DNA of 64,000 nucleotides from Gammaproteobacteria bacterium (GCA_021772985.1 JAJFKX010000020.1:1-64000), one strand, 5' to 3'; counted from the first letter of the stretch, positions 22,180-32,886 are shown. Notes: generated by a model from the letters alone, not told the origin. Made by a program: numbers and translations.

Positions 22180-25100
22180 ATGGGCGTTGTATCAAAACAA
22201 CCATTACATGGCATGCAACATCTAGGTTTTGACTCATCAGGTCAATTTGATGGTGCTATGTTAGATACTTTGATTGGTTGTTGTATAAAGCATCAGACTC
22301 CGAGCATATGGTTTGCCAATCAAACCCAATCGATACGGGTGGTCATGCTGGCACTTTTGCTATCCAGCACTTTGCTGTTTGGTCATATCGCCCAGGCACA
22401 ACCTGGATCGGTGATCAGTGATTGTGCTACTGCAACAACGGTAGAAGAATTTATCACCTTGTTTGGCCGGGGGCTGTGCTTGAACGGCTTCAGCAGTTCA
22501 CGCGGATGGGTGCTGACCGACCCGGCTGACAGCGTTTCTGCTGTTCCGGATCCATTGGGGGGATTCCCGTTGCCGGTGGTGAGTTTCAGTGGTGATCTGG
22601 AATTTCGAGCTGAAGCAGAAACCATTAACAGTGATGAACCGGATAAGTTTTACATTGTTTCCCAGGATATTGCTGACCTGCCACCGTTTCAGCGGCCGAC
22701 ACTGCCGCATCCACAAGTGATGGGGCCGTTTTTCTATGGCACGATCAGTAATCCAACGCTGATTACGCTGGATCAAAATGCCTTAACCCAGATTCTTGAT
22801 TATCAGCAAAACAACAGTGCCGATAACCGGATCGTCATCCTTCAGCATATGCCTGGATTTGATTTTAATAGCCCAGGTGTTGAGCGCTTTACCGGGGTGC
22901 GGTTTGAACAATCACTGACACCGATTGTGAAAATTAATGAGCTATGTCCAGAAGAAGATATCAATCGCAATGTCAGAGGCGGGCAAACCCAATCAATCAC
23001 GTTGGAAATCATCAGTAATATGCCGAATATAGATTTAACAGGTTATCGACTTGAGATCATCGATAATGGCGGCGATCTGGTACAGCCCTTTGTGTTTACC
23101 GTGGGCTCGATGACCAACTCAGCTGGCATTGCGACGGTTGATTTTGATCTTCCGACCGGCCTGTCGCTGGTGTTTGGGATCAAACTGCGCAATCCAGGCT
23201 TCGATGCAATCGATTCAGCCACCTTTGCAGAATCGGGTAACACAGCAAGTGACGAGCTATCCGCGATACTAGATGACCCTGATGAATTGGCGGCGAATAT
23301 TCAACTAGGACATGCTACGGCTTGGATTAACGCTGAGAAAACACCGTTTTCCAACCTGGGCTCTCACAATACCGAGGCATCCTGTGGTGAAACCAATCGC
23401 TCATATTTTATCAATGAAATTGAGGTAACCACGGAATTCGACGGGCCAGGAGGCATTCCACCATTTTATAATTTTGACCAGCAGTTTGTCGAAATTTATA
23501 CCAATCAGCAAAACCTCAATGGGCTGATGCTTGTCACCTTCGATGGAACGGATCAACAGGTGTTTAGAAGTATTGATCTGGAACCTATCGCTGTCAATTC
23601 AGAAGGCTATGCATCGGTTGGGCCGAGGCAGCAATTCTTAGTCGCGTCCGACGCATTGTTTGCACCAGATACTGACCATCTTGTGGAAATCCGGAACAGA
23701 ACGAATCCGCTCCCACCTCCTGGGACGCCCCAAGAGGACCTCCCAGGCCCAGTGATCTCTTCAGTACAATATTTGACTGTAGGTATTGCAGGTACCGCTA
23801 GTAATGTCAGTGGAAGAGGAGATGAGAATAAGAGGGGACATTTAAAGCGTGACAGCATGCAGTCTTGCCCGGATACCAGCATAAGACCTCGGCCTAATGC
23901 AAGCCCTTTTGGTGGGAACTTGAGAGCACGAAGGCCCACGTTGAACTCGATCAATCAGTGTGGCTTCAATATCCCAATAACACCGCGTACCGATGCCGAT
24001 AGTTCTGGTTCGGTTGCAGCAGGTGATCCGATTAACGCTGCCACCGGTGAGTTCTATACTATCCCGACCACCGATATTGATCTGGGCGGCCCGCTGCCGC
24101 TGCGGTTTATTCGCCGCTATGCCGCCTTTTTAAGTGACAATGGTCGAGTCAATAGCTCACTTGGACCCAATTGGCTGCATGACTTTGAGATTCAGCTGAC
24201 TATGTCTGATAGTGAAACCATTGAAATCGTGTATTTTGGTGGGCAACTGTTGACCTTCAACCTGGATACGGTCAGTAACCAATGGATGCTTATTGAGCCA
24301 CTGCAGGTGCCGTTTCAACTGAAGCTGGCCGGTGATGAATACCGCTTGCTGGACCCTCGACGGAATCAGGTTTATACGTTCGATGGCAATTCCTTGCCGG
24401 AAGTGTTTGGGCGCTTGTTGTCGATAGAAGACAGAAACGGCAACCGGCTCGATTTGAACTACCAGCCGCTGTTATCACGAACCCTTGCGACTGTCTTAGA
24501 TGGTCTCGGTAGAGCTTTGGACTTCAGCTACAGCAACGGTTTGTTAACCGGTGTTTCTGATGGCACCCGCAATCTGGGCTTTGCCTATACCAATGGCATC
24601 CTAACCAGCTATGTCGATGCACTGAGTAATCAGACCAGCTATCAATACGACACCAGTACCACGCATGGTCCTTTACTCACAACTATTGTCAGGCCCGAAG
24701 GCAACACTCCATTTACCCAGAGCTACGACAGCAATGGTGCTGTGATCCAACAACTTGATGCCTTCAGCAGCCCTATGGATATCGCATTGGATACGCCTGA
24801 ACCCGGTTTAACCACGGTGACCGACCTTGATGGCAGCCAGGTAGTCAATCATGAAGCGGTGCAAAATGCTGCGATCGATATTCTGGGTAAGGATGGTCAG
24901 CAGCTTAGGCTAAACTACGATGCTGCCAGCCGCCTGCAATTAATTGTTGATCGCGAATCTGAGGCCAGCCTGGGTATCACGATCCGAGGCTACCATCTGC
25001 CATCAGGCAAACTGGCCAGTTTCACCGATGCTGAGGATAACACCACCCGTTTCGACTACCAGCAGCAAACACAGATCTTTGGCAACGGCACCGAAACTGT

Positions 25101-28017
25101 CAGTTTTGATTTTTATAACCTGCAACAGATTAACTATGCCGATAGCAGTAACACACAATTCAGCCATGATGCTTCAGGCAATGTGCTGTCGATCACCAAC
25201 CCGCTGGGTTTTGCCACGTTGATCAGCTACAACAATCAGGGCTTGCCGGTATCAATTACCGGTCCAAACGGCGGCATCCTGGGCCGTAGCTACAATGCAG
25301 ACGGCACCTTGGACAGCGTTGCTGATGCGGCTACTGACGATACACTGTATCTATATGACAGTCTCAAGCGCCTGATCAGCATCCAACCACCGCAGACCAA
25401 CGAACCACTGGCGCCCAGAATTGACATCAACTATGACGCCAGTGACCGGATCACCTCAATCACGGATGCCAATGGCAATCTGGTTCAGTTCAGCTATGAC
25501 CGTAACGACAATCTGATATCGGTTGAAGACCCGAACAACCTGTTAGCGAATTTCAGCTTTGACCTGACCGATCAGCTCGATATGCTGACCAACCGACTGA
25601 ACCAGACCTTGCTGCGCAGCTATGATGCGCTGCGGCGTCTGGCCAGTATTACCGACGCTGATGGCATCAGCACCGGCTATGGCTACAATGTCTTGAATGA
25701 TTTGACGTCGATCACCATTGGGCCGTCTACGCTCAGTATTGTTTATGACAACGAGGGTATTCCGACATCCATCAACTCACCATTGGGGCTGACCACTGCA
25801 CTGGAGTCGGATCGACTTGGCCGCTTCACAGCGGTTCAGAATCCACTTGGCCAGCGCACCGAGTTTGACTATGATAACCGTGGCAACGTTGCCGAAATCC
25901 GCAGCGCCGACAACAGCCATAGAAACTTTGTTTTTGATCCCAACTCAGCATTGATGGGGGCCAACAAGTTTGACCCAGCCGATAACCCTGTCGGATCGGC
26001 CACTTATGCTTACACTCAAAGTGGACTATTGTCTGAAATTACCGATTTAAATGGCTCGCAATGGATGTTTGGGTATACGCCTGAAGGGCGGGTCAGCAAC
26101 CAGACCGACCCACTATCGCAAAGCATTGCTTTTAGCCACGATATTCGTGGGCGTATCAATCAGATCGATTTCCCTGATGGTGGTAGCCGCAACCTGGATT
26201 TTGATGCCAATGACAATATCACCCAAAGCAACCATAGTGGCGGTCCGAACCTGAGCTTCAGCTTTGATAATCAAAATCGCTTAACCAGTACCAACGATCT
26301 AGACTTGGCCTATGATGCCGAAGGCGCGGTTACCGAGACGGTCAGCAACGGGGTCGGTTTCACCGCGGCTTACACACCTGGACGCCGGCTGGCATCGGTT
26401 GGCTACAACAATGGTCAATTTAGTGTCAACTATCAGTACAACAGCATCACCGGCCTGCTGGAATCGATCAGCGACGATTTAACCGGTACACAGGTGAGTT
26501 TCATCTATGATCTGGATCGACGGCTGATTCGTATCGAGCGCAATAACGATACACAAACAACCTATAGCTACGATCAAGCCAATCGCCTGACCGGTATCAC
26601 CGGCGTGAATACGCAAACTGCAACCACTTATCTGGATTTGCAGTACAGCATAAACAGCATTGGCGATGTGATCAGCCAACAGCTGCAAACACCGCTGAAT
26701 CTTGACAGCAGTTTGTTTACCCAAGGTAGCCAAAACTACACGGTTGATGCTGCCTCACAAGTGGACAGCGCCGGTTTTAGTTATGACCAAAGAGGTCGGC
26801 GTATAAGCACGCCACAGGACACCATCAACTGGGATGACGCCAATCGGCTGGTACAACTTAATGGTCATATACTGGGTTACAACGGCCTGGGTGATCTGAT
26901 TACCCAGGCCAATACGAAACTTATTCATTTTCATCACCATGCTGCACTTGCAGGGCGACCTATGCTGGCAGAGCAAAATGTGGTCAGTGCTACATTTGAA
27001 CGTTTTTATGTATTTACACCAGACGGTTTGTTGCTGTATATGATCGATGTAATTAACGGCAACGCGGTGCATCATTTCGACTTTGACCGGGTGGGTTCAA
27101 CCCAACTGCTGACTGATAGTGCCGGCAATGTCAGCAATGCCTACGCCTATTTGCCGTTTGGCCAAAAACTGGGCCAAACAGGTAACAGCCCGCAACCGTT
27201 CACGTTTAATGGTCAGCTTGGCATACGCCAGTTGGATGACAGCGGCCGGTATTACCACATGCGCGCACGTGTATATGATTCGCATACTGCCAGCTTTGTG
27301 AGCCGTGAGCCGTTATGGCCATTAATCAGCAACCCTGATCTGCTCAACCCTTATCAATTTGCTTTCCAGAACCCCATGCGCTTTGTGGATGCCAATGGTT
27401 TGACTCCACAGGGGTTTCAGGCACTGACTGACGAACAATTGAAGGAGCAGTTGAGCCGACTGTCTGAACGATTGAGGCGCTTGCGCCAGGGCGGTGGTGA
27501 TCTCAGTGTCAGTGATCTCAATGATCTGAGGGAGGAAGGGTTTATCAGATTTGAACGACGACTCAAATTTGAAAAAGAAGATGTGTTAAATGAACTAAAT
27601 AGGCGATTTGGTTCTGTCACATCAATATACTCCAATATATCGCTCCAAATGCTGCCCAACAGTAGTATCGGTGGAGTTTTATTTTCTGATATACAACGAT
27701 TGACGACTAATCAAGCAATAACAGGTAACTTGTTTACCCAAACTGCTGGTGTATCTCAGCTTGTTAGTAGTGACCAGATTGGCAACGCTAGCCTGAATAT
27801 AAATGCTCAAGCTTTGGCGCAGCCAGTTGTCAGTCAGCCTATGCAGGAAATTGATCAGAACCAACGAGTATCCGTTGAGAAACCTAAAGAACAACAACGA
27901 CTAATAAAACAATGCTCGCGCAATGACGGGGAGCAAGGTAGTGGTTTTGGGGGGAATTCAGGGTTGTTCGACGAAAATGATCCGGAAGAGCTGAGAGATG
28001 GAGAATGCACTTTGTAA
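22180..28017 (+). CDS. large exported RHS/YD-repeat protein with variable C-terminus
   Basis: A 1945-residue protein. A hydrophobic segment near residues 54-73 (MLALLLSSTLLFGHIAQAQ) suggests export, perhaps with the true start close to ATG 22345. The N-terminal 600 residues include repeats resembling lamin-tail domains (INELCPEED, INEIEVTTEFDG). A DUF6531-like RHS entry follows at about 615 (DPINAATGEFYTIPTTDIDL). Many YD repeats run to about 1600, then the RHS core at about 1688-1740 (GRYYHMRARVYDSHTASF, NPYQFAFQNPMRFVDANGL). The 205-residue C-terminal tail matches no toxin I know. No candidate immunity gene follows on the same strand. Confidence 0.85.
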   Translation: MGVVSKQPLHGMQHLGFDSSGQFDGAMLDTLIGCCIKHQTPSIWFANQTQSIRVVMLALLLSSTLLFGHIAQAQPGSVISDCATATTVEEFITLFGRGLCLNGFSSSRGWVLTDPADSVSAVPDPLGGFPLPVVSFSGDLEFRAEAETINSDEPDKFYIVSQDIADLPPFQRPTLPHPQVMGPFFYGTISNPTLITLDQNALTQILDYQQNNSADNRIVILQHMPGFDFNSPGVERFTGVRFEQSLTPIVKINELCPEEDINRNVRGGQTQSITLEIISNMPNIDLTGYRLEIIDNGGDLVQPFVFTVGSMTNSAGIATVDFDLPTGLSLVFGIKLRNPGFDAIDSATFAESGNTASDELSAILDDPDELAANIQLGHATAWINAEKTPFSNLGSHNTEASCGETNRSYFINEIEVTTEFDGPGGIPPFYNFDQQFVEIYTNQQNLNGLMLVTFDGTDQQVFRSIDLEPIAVNSEGYASVGPRQQFLVASDALFAPDTDHLVEIRNRTNPLPPPGTPQEDLPGPVISSVQYLTVGIAGTASNVSGRGDENKRGHLKRDSMQSCPDTSIRPRPNASPFGGNLRARRPTLNSINQCGFNIPITPRTDADSSGSVAAGDPINAATGEFYTIPTTDIDLGGPLPLRFIRRYAAFLSDNGRVNSSLGPNWLHDFEIQLTMSDSETIEIVYFGGQLLTFNLDTVSNQWMLIEPLQVPFQLKLAGDEYRLLDPRRNQVYTFDGNSLPEVFGRLLSIEDRNGNRLDLNYQPLLSRTLATVLDGLGRALDFSYSNGLLTGVSDGTRNLGFAYTNGILTSYVDALSNQTSYQYDTSTTHGPLLTTIVRPEGNTPFTQSYDSNGAVIQQLDAFSSPMDIALDTPEPGLTTVTDLDGSQVVNHEAVQNAAIDILGKDGQQLRLNYDAASRLQLIVDRESEASLGITIRGYHLPSGKLASFTDAEDNTTRFDYQQQTQIFGNGTETVSFDFYNLQQINYADSSNTQFSHDASGNVLSITNPLGFATLISYNNQGLPVSITGPNGGILGRSYNADGTLDSVADAATDDTLYLYDSLKRLISIQPPQTNEPLAPRIDINYDASDRITSITDANGNLVQFSYDRNDNLISVEDPNNLLANFSFDLTDQLDMLTNRLNQTLLRSYDALRRLASITDADGISTGYGYNVLNDLTSITIGPSTLSIVYDNEGIPTSINSPLGLTTALESDRLGRFTAVQNPLGQRTEFDYDNRGNVAEIRSADNSHRNFVFDPNSALMGANKFDPADNPVGSATYAYTQSGLLSEITDLNGSQWMFGYTPEGRVSNQTDPLSQSIAFSHDIRGRINQIDFPDGGSRNLDFDANDNITQSNHSGGPNLSFSFDNQNRLTSTNDLDLAYDAEGAVTETVSNGVGFTAAYTPGRRLASVGYNNGQFSVNYQYNSITGLLESISDDLTGTQVSFIYDLDRRLIRIERNNDTQTTYSYDQANRLTGITGVNTQTATTYLDLQYSINSIGDVISQQLQTPLNLDSSLFTQGSQNYTVDAASQVDSAGFSYDQRGRRISTPQDTINWDDANRLVQLNGHILGYNGLGDLITQANTKLIHFHHHAALAGRPMLAEQNVVSATFERFYVFTPDGLLLYMIDVINGNAVHHFDFDRVGSTQLLTDSAGNVSNAYAYLPFGQKLGQTGNSPQPFTFNGQLGIRQLDDSGRYYHMRARVYDSHTASFVSREPLWPLISNPDLLNPYQFAFQNPMRFVDANGLTPQGFQALTDEQLKEQLSRLSERLRRLRQGGGDLSVSDLNDLREEGFIRFERRLKFEKEDVLNELNRRFGSVTSIYSNISLQMLPNSSIGGVLFSDIQRLTTNQAITGNLFTQTAGVSQLVSSDQIGNASLNINAQALAQPVVSQPMQEIDQNQRVSVEKPKEQQRLIKQCSRNDGEQGSGFGGNSGLFDENDPEELRDGECTL

Positions 28018-28066
28018 CTGGCTGAGCTGTGATCAGTTTGTGTGGCCGTTTGCCCGATCCATTGCT

Positions 28067-28921
28067 TTAAGCCTGGACATGCCTATTGATGATTTCGATA
28101 AATATTTCCGGTTCGGGACGGACACGGTAGTTATCGGTTAGATCGGCAAAGATAATGGTGCCGCTGGCGTCTGTGATTAAAACTGTTGGCATCACAGTAT
28201 CGTTATCATAACCCAGTACATTCATACCTGCCGGTGTACCGCCCAGGCTGAGAATATCCAGCTGCTTGGCTGCCTGATTGCCTTTATCCACCAGAAATAA
28301 AAACGGCACGTCAAACTTATCTGCTAACTTTTGCGAATAATCGTGTGGCTGGGGGCTGATCAATGCGATTTGTACGCCACGTTCCGCCAGCGATTTATAT
28401 TGCTCTGCAACTTCTTTAATCTGTGCCATGCATAGCGGGCACCAATTCCCGCGATAAAATATCATTAGTGCCGGCTGGCCGAGGAGTTGTTGCGAATTGA
28501 ATGTTTGACCTTGGGTATCCTGCAACTCAAATTCAGGCAGGCTTGCGCCTACTGTCAATAACTGGTTGGTTCTATCGGCGAAGCGTGAATACCAGTGGAT
28601 GTAAAGCAAAAAACCTAGCAGGCCAACAACAAAACTTTGAACCCACGCCAAACTTATGGCCGGTTGTTGTGTTATCCCCCAGGCTGTCATGGCACAACCT
28701 GCAGTAATGATTATCAAGATGCTATTTAACGAGCCGCTGGTTCTGGCGACATCTGCAACAAACAAGCGGATAAAAAACAGTGCCATCGGCAGGGTGGCCA
28801 ATAGTGCTCCAAACCATTGCCAGTTGAAGCCAATTGAGATTAACTGTTGACCGGCATAAGCTGAAAATATGACCAATAAAGTGACATAACTGGATATATA
28901 AAAGGCTTTAATACGGTTCAT
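28067..28921 (-). CDS. membrane-anchored peroxiredoxin (AhpC/TSA-type) protein
   Basis: A 284-residue protein whose N-terminal 120 residues form four membrane helices. A thioredoxin-fold AhpC/TSA domain follows, with LPEFELQDTQGQTFNSQQLL then MIFYRGNWCPLCMAQIKEV. That motif gives Cys-x-x-Cys in place of the single peroxidatic Cys context. Later elements are RGVQIALISPQPHDYSQKLA and PTVLITDASGTIIFADL. It probably reduces peroxides or exchanges disulphides at the membrane. ATG 28921 with GGAAATAG upstream is preferred over a longer frame that overlaps rimK. Confidence 0.8.
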   Translation of the reverse strand: MNRIKAFYISSYVTLLVIFSAYAGQQLISIGFNWQWFGALLATLPMALFFIRLFVADVARTSGSLNSILIIITAGCAMTAWGITQQPAISLAWVQSFVVGLLGFLLYIHWYSRFADRTNQLLTVGASLPEFELQDTQGQTFNSQQLLGQPALMIFYRGNWCPLCMAQIKEVAEQYKSLAERGVQIALISPQPHDYSQKLADKFDVPFLFLVDKGNQAAKQLDILSLGGTPAGMNVLGYDNDTVMPTVLITDASGTIIFADLTDNYRVRPEPEIFIEIINRHVQA

Positions 28922-28955
28922 ATGGACTATTTCCAAACTGCAATCAATGGTTGAA

Positions 28956-29867
28956 TTAACCCTTGCCGCGGGTCCGGGTACTGCCTTTTTGGCTGACCAC
29001 ATTTTTTTCCAGAAATTGAATAATCATTCCAGCAATGTCTTTGCCACTGGCTTGCTCTATGCCTTCCAGGCCGGGAGATGAATTGACTTCCATGACCAGC
29101 GGGCCATGATTGGAACGCAATAAATCAACGCCAGCTACATTCAAGCCCATGATTTTTGCTGCGCGTACTGCGGTGCTGCGCTCTTCCGGCGTGATTTTGA
29201 TAACTTCTGCACTGCCGCCACGATGTAGATTGGAACGAAACTCGCCGGGTTGTGCTTGCCGGCGCATCGCTGCAACCACCTTGCCGCCAACCACAAAACA
29301 GCGAATATCAGCGCCACCTGCTTCCTTGATGTACTCCTGCACCATAATATTGGCTTTCAGTCCCATAAAGGCTTCAATCACGCTTTCAGCCGCCTTGCGG
29401 GTTTCTGCCAGAACCACGCCGATGCCTTGGGTGCCTTCCAGCAGTTTGATCACCAATGGCGCACCTCCCACCATCTTGATCAAGTCGTCAATATCATCCG
29501 GTGAATGACAAAAACCGGTAACCGGCAGGCCAATGCCGCGACGTGACAATAATTGCAGAGAGCGTAATTTGTCGCGTGAACGGCTGATTGCAACTGATTC
29601 ATTCAAGGGGTAGGTGCCGGTTACCTCAAACTGCCTTAATACTGCAGTGCCGTAGAAAGTTATCGACGCACCAATTCTGGGAATCACTGCGTCTTGTTGT
29701 TCCAGTTTTTCGCCACCGAAATGAATACTGGGACGATGCGATGCGATATTCATCGAACAACGCAGTGTATCCACGACACGGACCTCATGGCCACGACTTT
29801 GTGCAGCTTCCAACAGTCGCGCAGTTGAATAAATACGCCTACTGCGCGATAAAATGGCAATTTTCAT
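28956..29867 (-). CDS. rimK: RimK-type ATP-grasp glutamate ligase
   Basis: A 303-residue ATP-grasp ligase that adds glutamates to the C-terminus of ribosomal protein S6. The N-terminal domain is [20 protein letters not shown]. The ATP-grasp core shows [58 protein letters not shown] and [14 protein letters not shown] with Mg-binding Glu and Asn. The rimB gene ends 44 bases upstream on the same strand, and the two act in one ribosome-modification pathway. Substrate assignment rests on family and context. Confidence 0.92.
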   Translation of the reverse strand: MKIAILSRSRRIYSTARLLEAAQSRGHEVRVVDTLRCSMNIASHRPSIHFGGEKLEQQDAVIPRIGASITFYGTAVLRQFEVTGTYPLNESVAISRSRDKLRSLQLLSRRGIGLPVTGFCHSPDDIDDLIKMVGGAPLVIKLLEGTQGIGVVLAETRKAAESVIEAFMGLKANIMVQEYIKEAGGADIRCFVVGGKVVAAMRRQAQPGEFRSNLHRGGSAEVIKITPEERSTAVRAAKIMGLNVAGVDLLRSNHGPLVMEVNSSPGLEGIEQASGKDIAGMIIQFLEKNVVSQKGSTRTRGKG

Positions 29868-29911
29868 GTTATGTTCAACTTTGTGTGGGGTTTTAGCGTA
29901 GAGCCGACCGG

Positions 29912-30361
29912 TCAGCCGCGGGGCATACCTTGCAGATACCGCCGGCCAGGATCGACCAATGCATGGTGACTCATTGCGGTTCGCCCTAGCAGCATACGGT
30001 AGCGCATTTTCTTGCGGCTTGTCAGGCTGATTTCAGCATCCCATCGGGTAGCACCGATAAGCAGTTGAGTGGTGATGATATAGCGCTCTTCCAGTTCGCC
30101 GCTGGTATTACGAATATTACGCTTATCGATAATGCGTGATTCACAATTAACATAACGATTAGGACGGGGACTGCCTATAGCTACCCGATAACGTATCCAA
30201 TCCTGGGCGCGTTTCCGAAATACCTCAATATCACTGACGTGTAACGCTGAAGTTTTAGCACCGGTATCCACCTTCGCGCGTAATCGGCTGATGCTCAATT
30301 GTGGCAATCCGATCCATTCATTGGCGCCGATAATAACAGTGGGATATTTTGCTTTTGCCAT
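29912..30361 (-). CDS. rimB: RimB-type retropepsin-like aspartic protease (PF05618)
   Basis: A 149-residue protein with the aspartic protease signature [18 protein letters not shown] (DTGAxTSALH). [20 protein letters not shown] follows, with LGR near the C-terminus. In Pseudomonas, RimB trims glutamate chains added to RpsF by RimK. ATG 30361 ([12 protein letters not shown]) is preferred to a start 24 codons upstream that lies in the intergenic region. It precedes rimK in the same direction and is divergent from the UDP-sugar dehydrogenase gene. Confidence 0.88.
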   Translation of the reverse strand: MAKAKYPTVIIGANEWIGLPQLSISRLRAKVDTGAKTSALHVSDIEVFRKRAQDWIRYRVAIGSPRPNRYVNCESRIIDKRNIRNTSGELEERYIITTQLLIGATRWDAEISLTSRKKMRYRMLLGRTAMSHHALVDPGRRYLQGMPRG

Positions 30362-30496
30362 GGTGGGATAAGTTGCCTGAATCTTTACAAAAACACAATG
30401 CCTGGAAAAGTGAAATAATACTGTGGCTGACATATTGGTGAGGTAAAACTGTGCTGGTAATGTTCAACGGTTGATTGCAGGAATAAGGATAAATTC

Positions 30497-31825
30497 ATGC
30501 GGATTGGAGTATTTGGGTGTGGCTATGTAGGCTTGGTTACCGGCGCTTGCCTGGCGGAAGTCGGTAATGATGTCATAGGTGTAGATCGCAGTCAGGAGCG
30601 TATCAGAATGCTTGGTCAGGGGGAGATGCCGATTTATGAGCCGGGTTTGAAGTCTCTGATTAATAATAACCTTGCTGCCGGGCGTCTTGCATTCAGTTTA
30701 TCTGCTGAGCAATGTGTAATGCACTGCAATGTGCTGGTGATAGCTGTCGGTACGCCAACCAGCTCTGACGGCAGTGCTGATCTGGATGCCGTGCAGGCGG
30801 TTGCCAGGGCGATTGGTGAAGCGATGACTGAATACAAGTTGATTGTGGTGAAATCCACAGTGCCGCCAGGAACCACACAAGCTGTACGGCAGATTATTGA
30901 ACAGGCGCAAAACGGTCGGGCTGTTGAGTTTGATGTGGCTTTCAACCCGGAGTTTTTAAAAGAAGGTGCGGCTTTACAGGACTTTCAACGCCCGGATCGC
31001 ATTGTGATCGGGATTGATAGTTCGCGTGCGGAAAAAACCCTGCGTTCTTTGTATGCACCATATAACCGCAACCATGAAAAGCTGATTGTGATGGACATTG
31101 CTTCAGCAGAGTTAACCAAATACGCTGCCAATGCAATGCTGGCAACCCGTATCAGTTTTATGAATGAGTTGGCCGGGATAGCTGATGAGGTAGGAGCCGA
31201 CATAGAACAGGTAAGGTTAGGCATAGGGTCAGACCCCAGAATCGGTTACGCGTTTTTGTATGCGGGTGCTGGTTTTGGAGGTTCCTGTTTCCCCAAAGAT
31301 CTCCGGGCGTTGACTCACACTGCTTCCAGCGTTGGCTCAGGTTCGCAAATTCTGGAAGCTGTTCAAGCGGTAAATATTTACCAAAAAGATAAATTATATC
31401 AATTTGTTAAAAGCCATTTTTCAAGTGATTTAGATGATAAAATCATTGCAATCTGGGGCCTGGCTTTCAAACCGGAAACCGATGATATGCGTGAAGCACC
31501 CAGTTGTGTGCTGATGGAACGACTATGGGCAGCTGGTGCAAAAGTCCGAGCTTTTGACCCCCAGGCTATGCAATCGACTTCGGATTTATATCCTGAGCAG
31601 ATTGAAAGCGGAAAATTACAGCTGTGTGAACAGGCTTATGCGGTATTGGATGGTGCTGATGCGCTGGTGGTTGTGACCGAGTGGAAGAGTTTTTGGAGTC
31701 CTGATTTTGAGCGGATTTGCAATACGCTTAATTACCCTGTGTTGGTAGACGGCCGCAATATTTATGATCCCGAACTGGTTGCCCAGGCCGGTTTGAAGCA
31801 TTATGCGATCGGCCGAAGCTTGTAA
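30497..31825 (+). CDS. ugd: UDP-glucose/GDP-mannose 6-dehydrogenase family protein
   Basis: A 442-residue NAD-dependent dehydrogenase that oxidises UDP-glucose to UDP-glucuronate. The N-terminal Rossmann motif is IGVFGCGYVGLVTGACLAEV. The catalytic loop GFGGSCFPKDLRAL has nucleophilic Cys264. FNPEFLKEGAALQDF and the C-terminal IWGLAFKPETDDMREAPS are typical. The product feeds polysaccharide or lipid A modification, but no glycosyltransferase is adjacent. GDP-mannose dehydrogenase is possible though less likely from the sequence. Confidence 0.92.
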   Translation: MRIGVFGCGYVGLVTGACLAEVGNDVIGVDRSQERIRMLGQGEMPIYEPGLKSLINNNLAAGRLAFSLSAEQCVMHCNVLVIAVGTPTSSDGSADLDAVQAVARAIGEAMTEYKLIVVKSTVPPGTTQAVRQIIEQAQNGRAVEFDVAFNPEFLKEGAALQDFQRPDRIVIGIDSSRAEKTLRSLYAPYNRNHEKLIVMDIASAELTKYAANAMLATRISFMNELAGIADEVGADIEQVRLGIGSDPRIGYAFLYAGAGFGGSCFPKDLRALTHTASSVGSGSQILEAVQAVNIYQKDKLYQFVKSHFSSDLDDKIIAIWGLAFKPETDDMREAPSCVLMERLWAAGAKVRAFDPQAMQSTSDLYPEQIESGKLQLCEQAYAVLDGADALVVVTEWKSFWSPDFERICNTLNYPVLVDGRNIYDPELVAQAGLKHYAIGRSL

Positions 31826-31932
31826 CCGGCTGGTTCGATTTATACTGTTAATTCGCCCCAAAAATACCGGTGCATTACCGCATTGATGTGTGATCATGTC
31901 AGGCTGCATATTCAGCGCTGGTAAACCACAGG

Positions 31933-32886
31933 TTAATCGTAAATCAGCCGAAAAAAATCATACCGGACTTTGTTTCCGAAAATATCCAGGTTCTCAAATA
32001 TTGTGAAGCGGGTGTCACTGATAGATCCTGCATTGATACTAAACGGGTTAACACCAGCCTGCGAGAATGCAATCACACAGTTTGGTTGGGTTTTTTCAGG
32101 ATCCACGTCTGAATGAATAAAAGTGCATTGAATAGATGAGTTTTCCGGAAACAAAGACGGACCATTGCGACCGCTGCTGAGGATTGGGAAATTGACAATG
32201 TGCATCGGCATGGGCGTTATCGGAGTGATATTGTTGATCGTAAACACCGAGGGCGCGCCAATTTTCATAATGTCTGAGCCAGTGCCTGCAACGGGTACCT
32301 CAGCACTCAAGTCGGTACTGGCAAAAACCCAGGTTCCTGTCAGTTCGGGGAGTCGAGTAAAAGGTTGCGCTGTAGGCAGGGGTATTGCCGGACTTCCAAA
32401 ATATAAGGGTTGAATGGCGGTAGGGGTTTGTGAATCAATTGAGAAAGTCGCAGCATTTCTACCACTAAATTCCATGACCATTTCAGCTATCGGATCGGCT
32501 TGCGGATTGATATTGGTGGTGCCTGCGGTGCAGTTGATAATACAACCGCCGTCTCGACTTTTGGTCAATGAGGTTTCAATCCGCCAACCGGTAATAATTT
32601 CACAATCCAAATTGCCAAAGTTGCTGCAAACCGGTGTCAGTTCACCATTAAACAATAGCCAGACATTCTCGCCATTGGCATCGAAACCAAAATAGCTGCC
32701 GGCCAACAAGCCATTTTGAATCTCGATAAAAAAACCGGTCCGGGAACCATCGTCAGCATACCAAGCGCCTGTTTCTGGATACGGGGTGCTGAACGCATTG
32801 GAATCTGTTGGTAGTTGACCCATCGCCAGTCCAGATACAGTCAACAGTAAGCACAAGCTTGCGAGTAAAAAATTTGATTGCTGCAT
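31933..32886 (-). CDS. exported GAW-type paralogue A
   Basis: A 317-residue exported protein with signal peptide MQQSNFLLASLCLLLTVSGL. The N-terminal domain reads YPETGAWYADDGSRTGFFIE, IQNGLLAGSYFGFDANGENV and WLLFNGELTPV. A Cys motif GGCIINC lies near residue 115. The C-terminal half has ELTGTWVFAS and DSRFTIFEN and ends RLIYD. It shares these landmarks with the genes at 42672 and 48243. I do not know a named function; the GAW-Gx-WLLFNG pattern is a predicted beta-sandwich. It is isolated between ugd and the metallo-hydrolase pair. Confidence 0.7.
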   Translation of the reverse strand: MQQSNFLLASLCLLLTVSGLAMGQLPTDSNAFSTPYPETGAWYADDGSRTGFFIEIQNGLLAGSYFGFDANGENVWLLFNGELTPVCSNFGNLDCEIITGWRIETSLTKSRDGGCIINCTAGTTNINPQADPIAEMVMEFSGRNAATFSIDSQTPTAIQPLYFGSPAIPLPTAQPFTRLPELTGTWVFASTDLSAEVPVAGTGSDIMKIGAPSVFTINNITPITPMPMHIVNFPILSSGRNGPSLFPENSSIQCTFIHSDVDPEKTQPNCVIAFSQAGVNPFSINAGSISDTRFTIFENLDIFGNKVRYDFFRLIYD

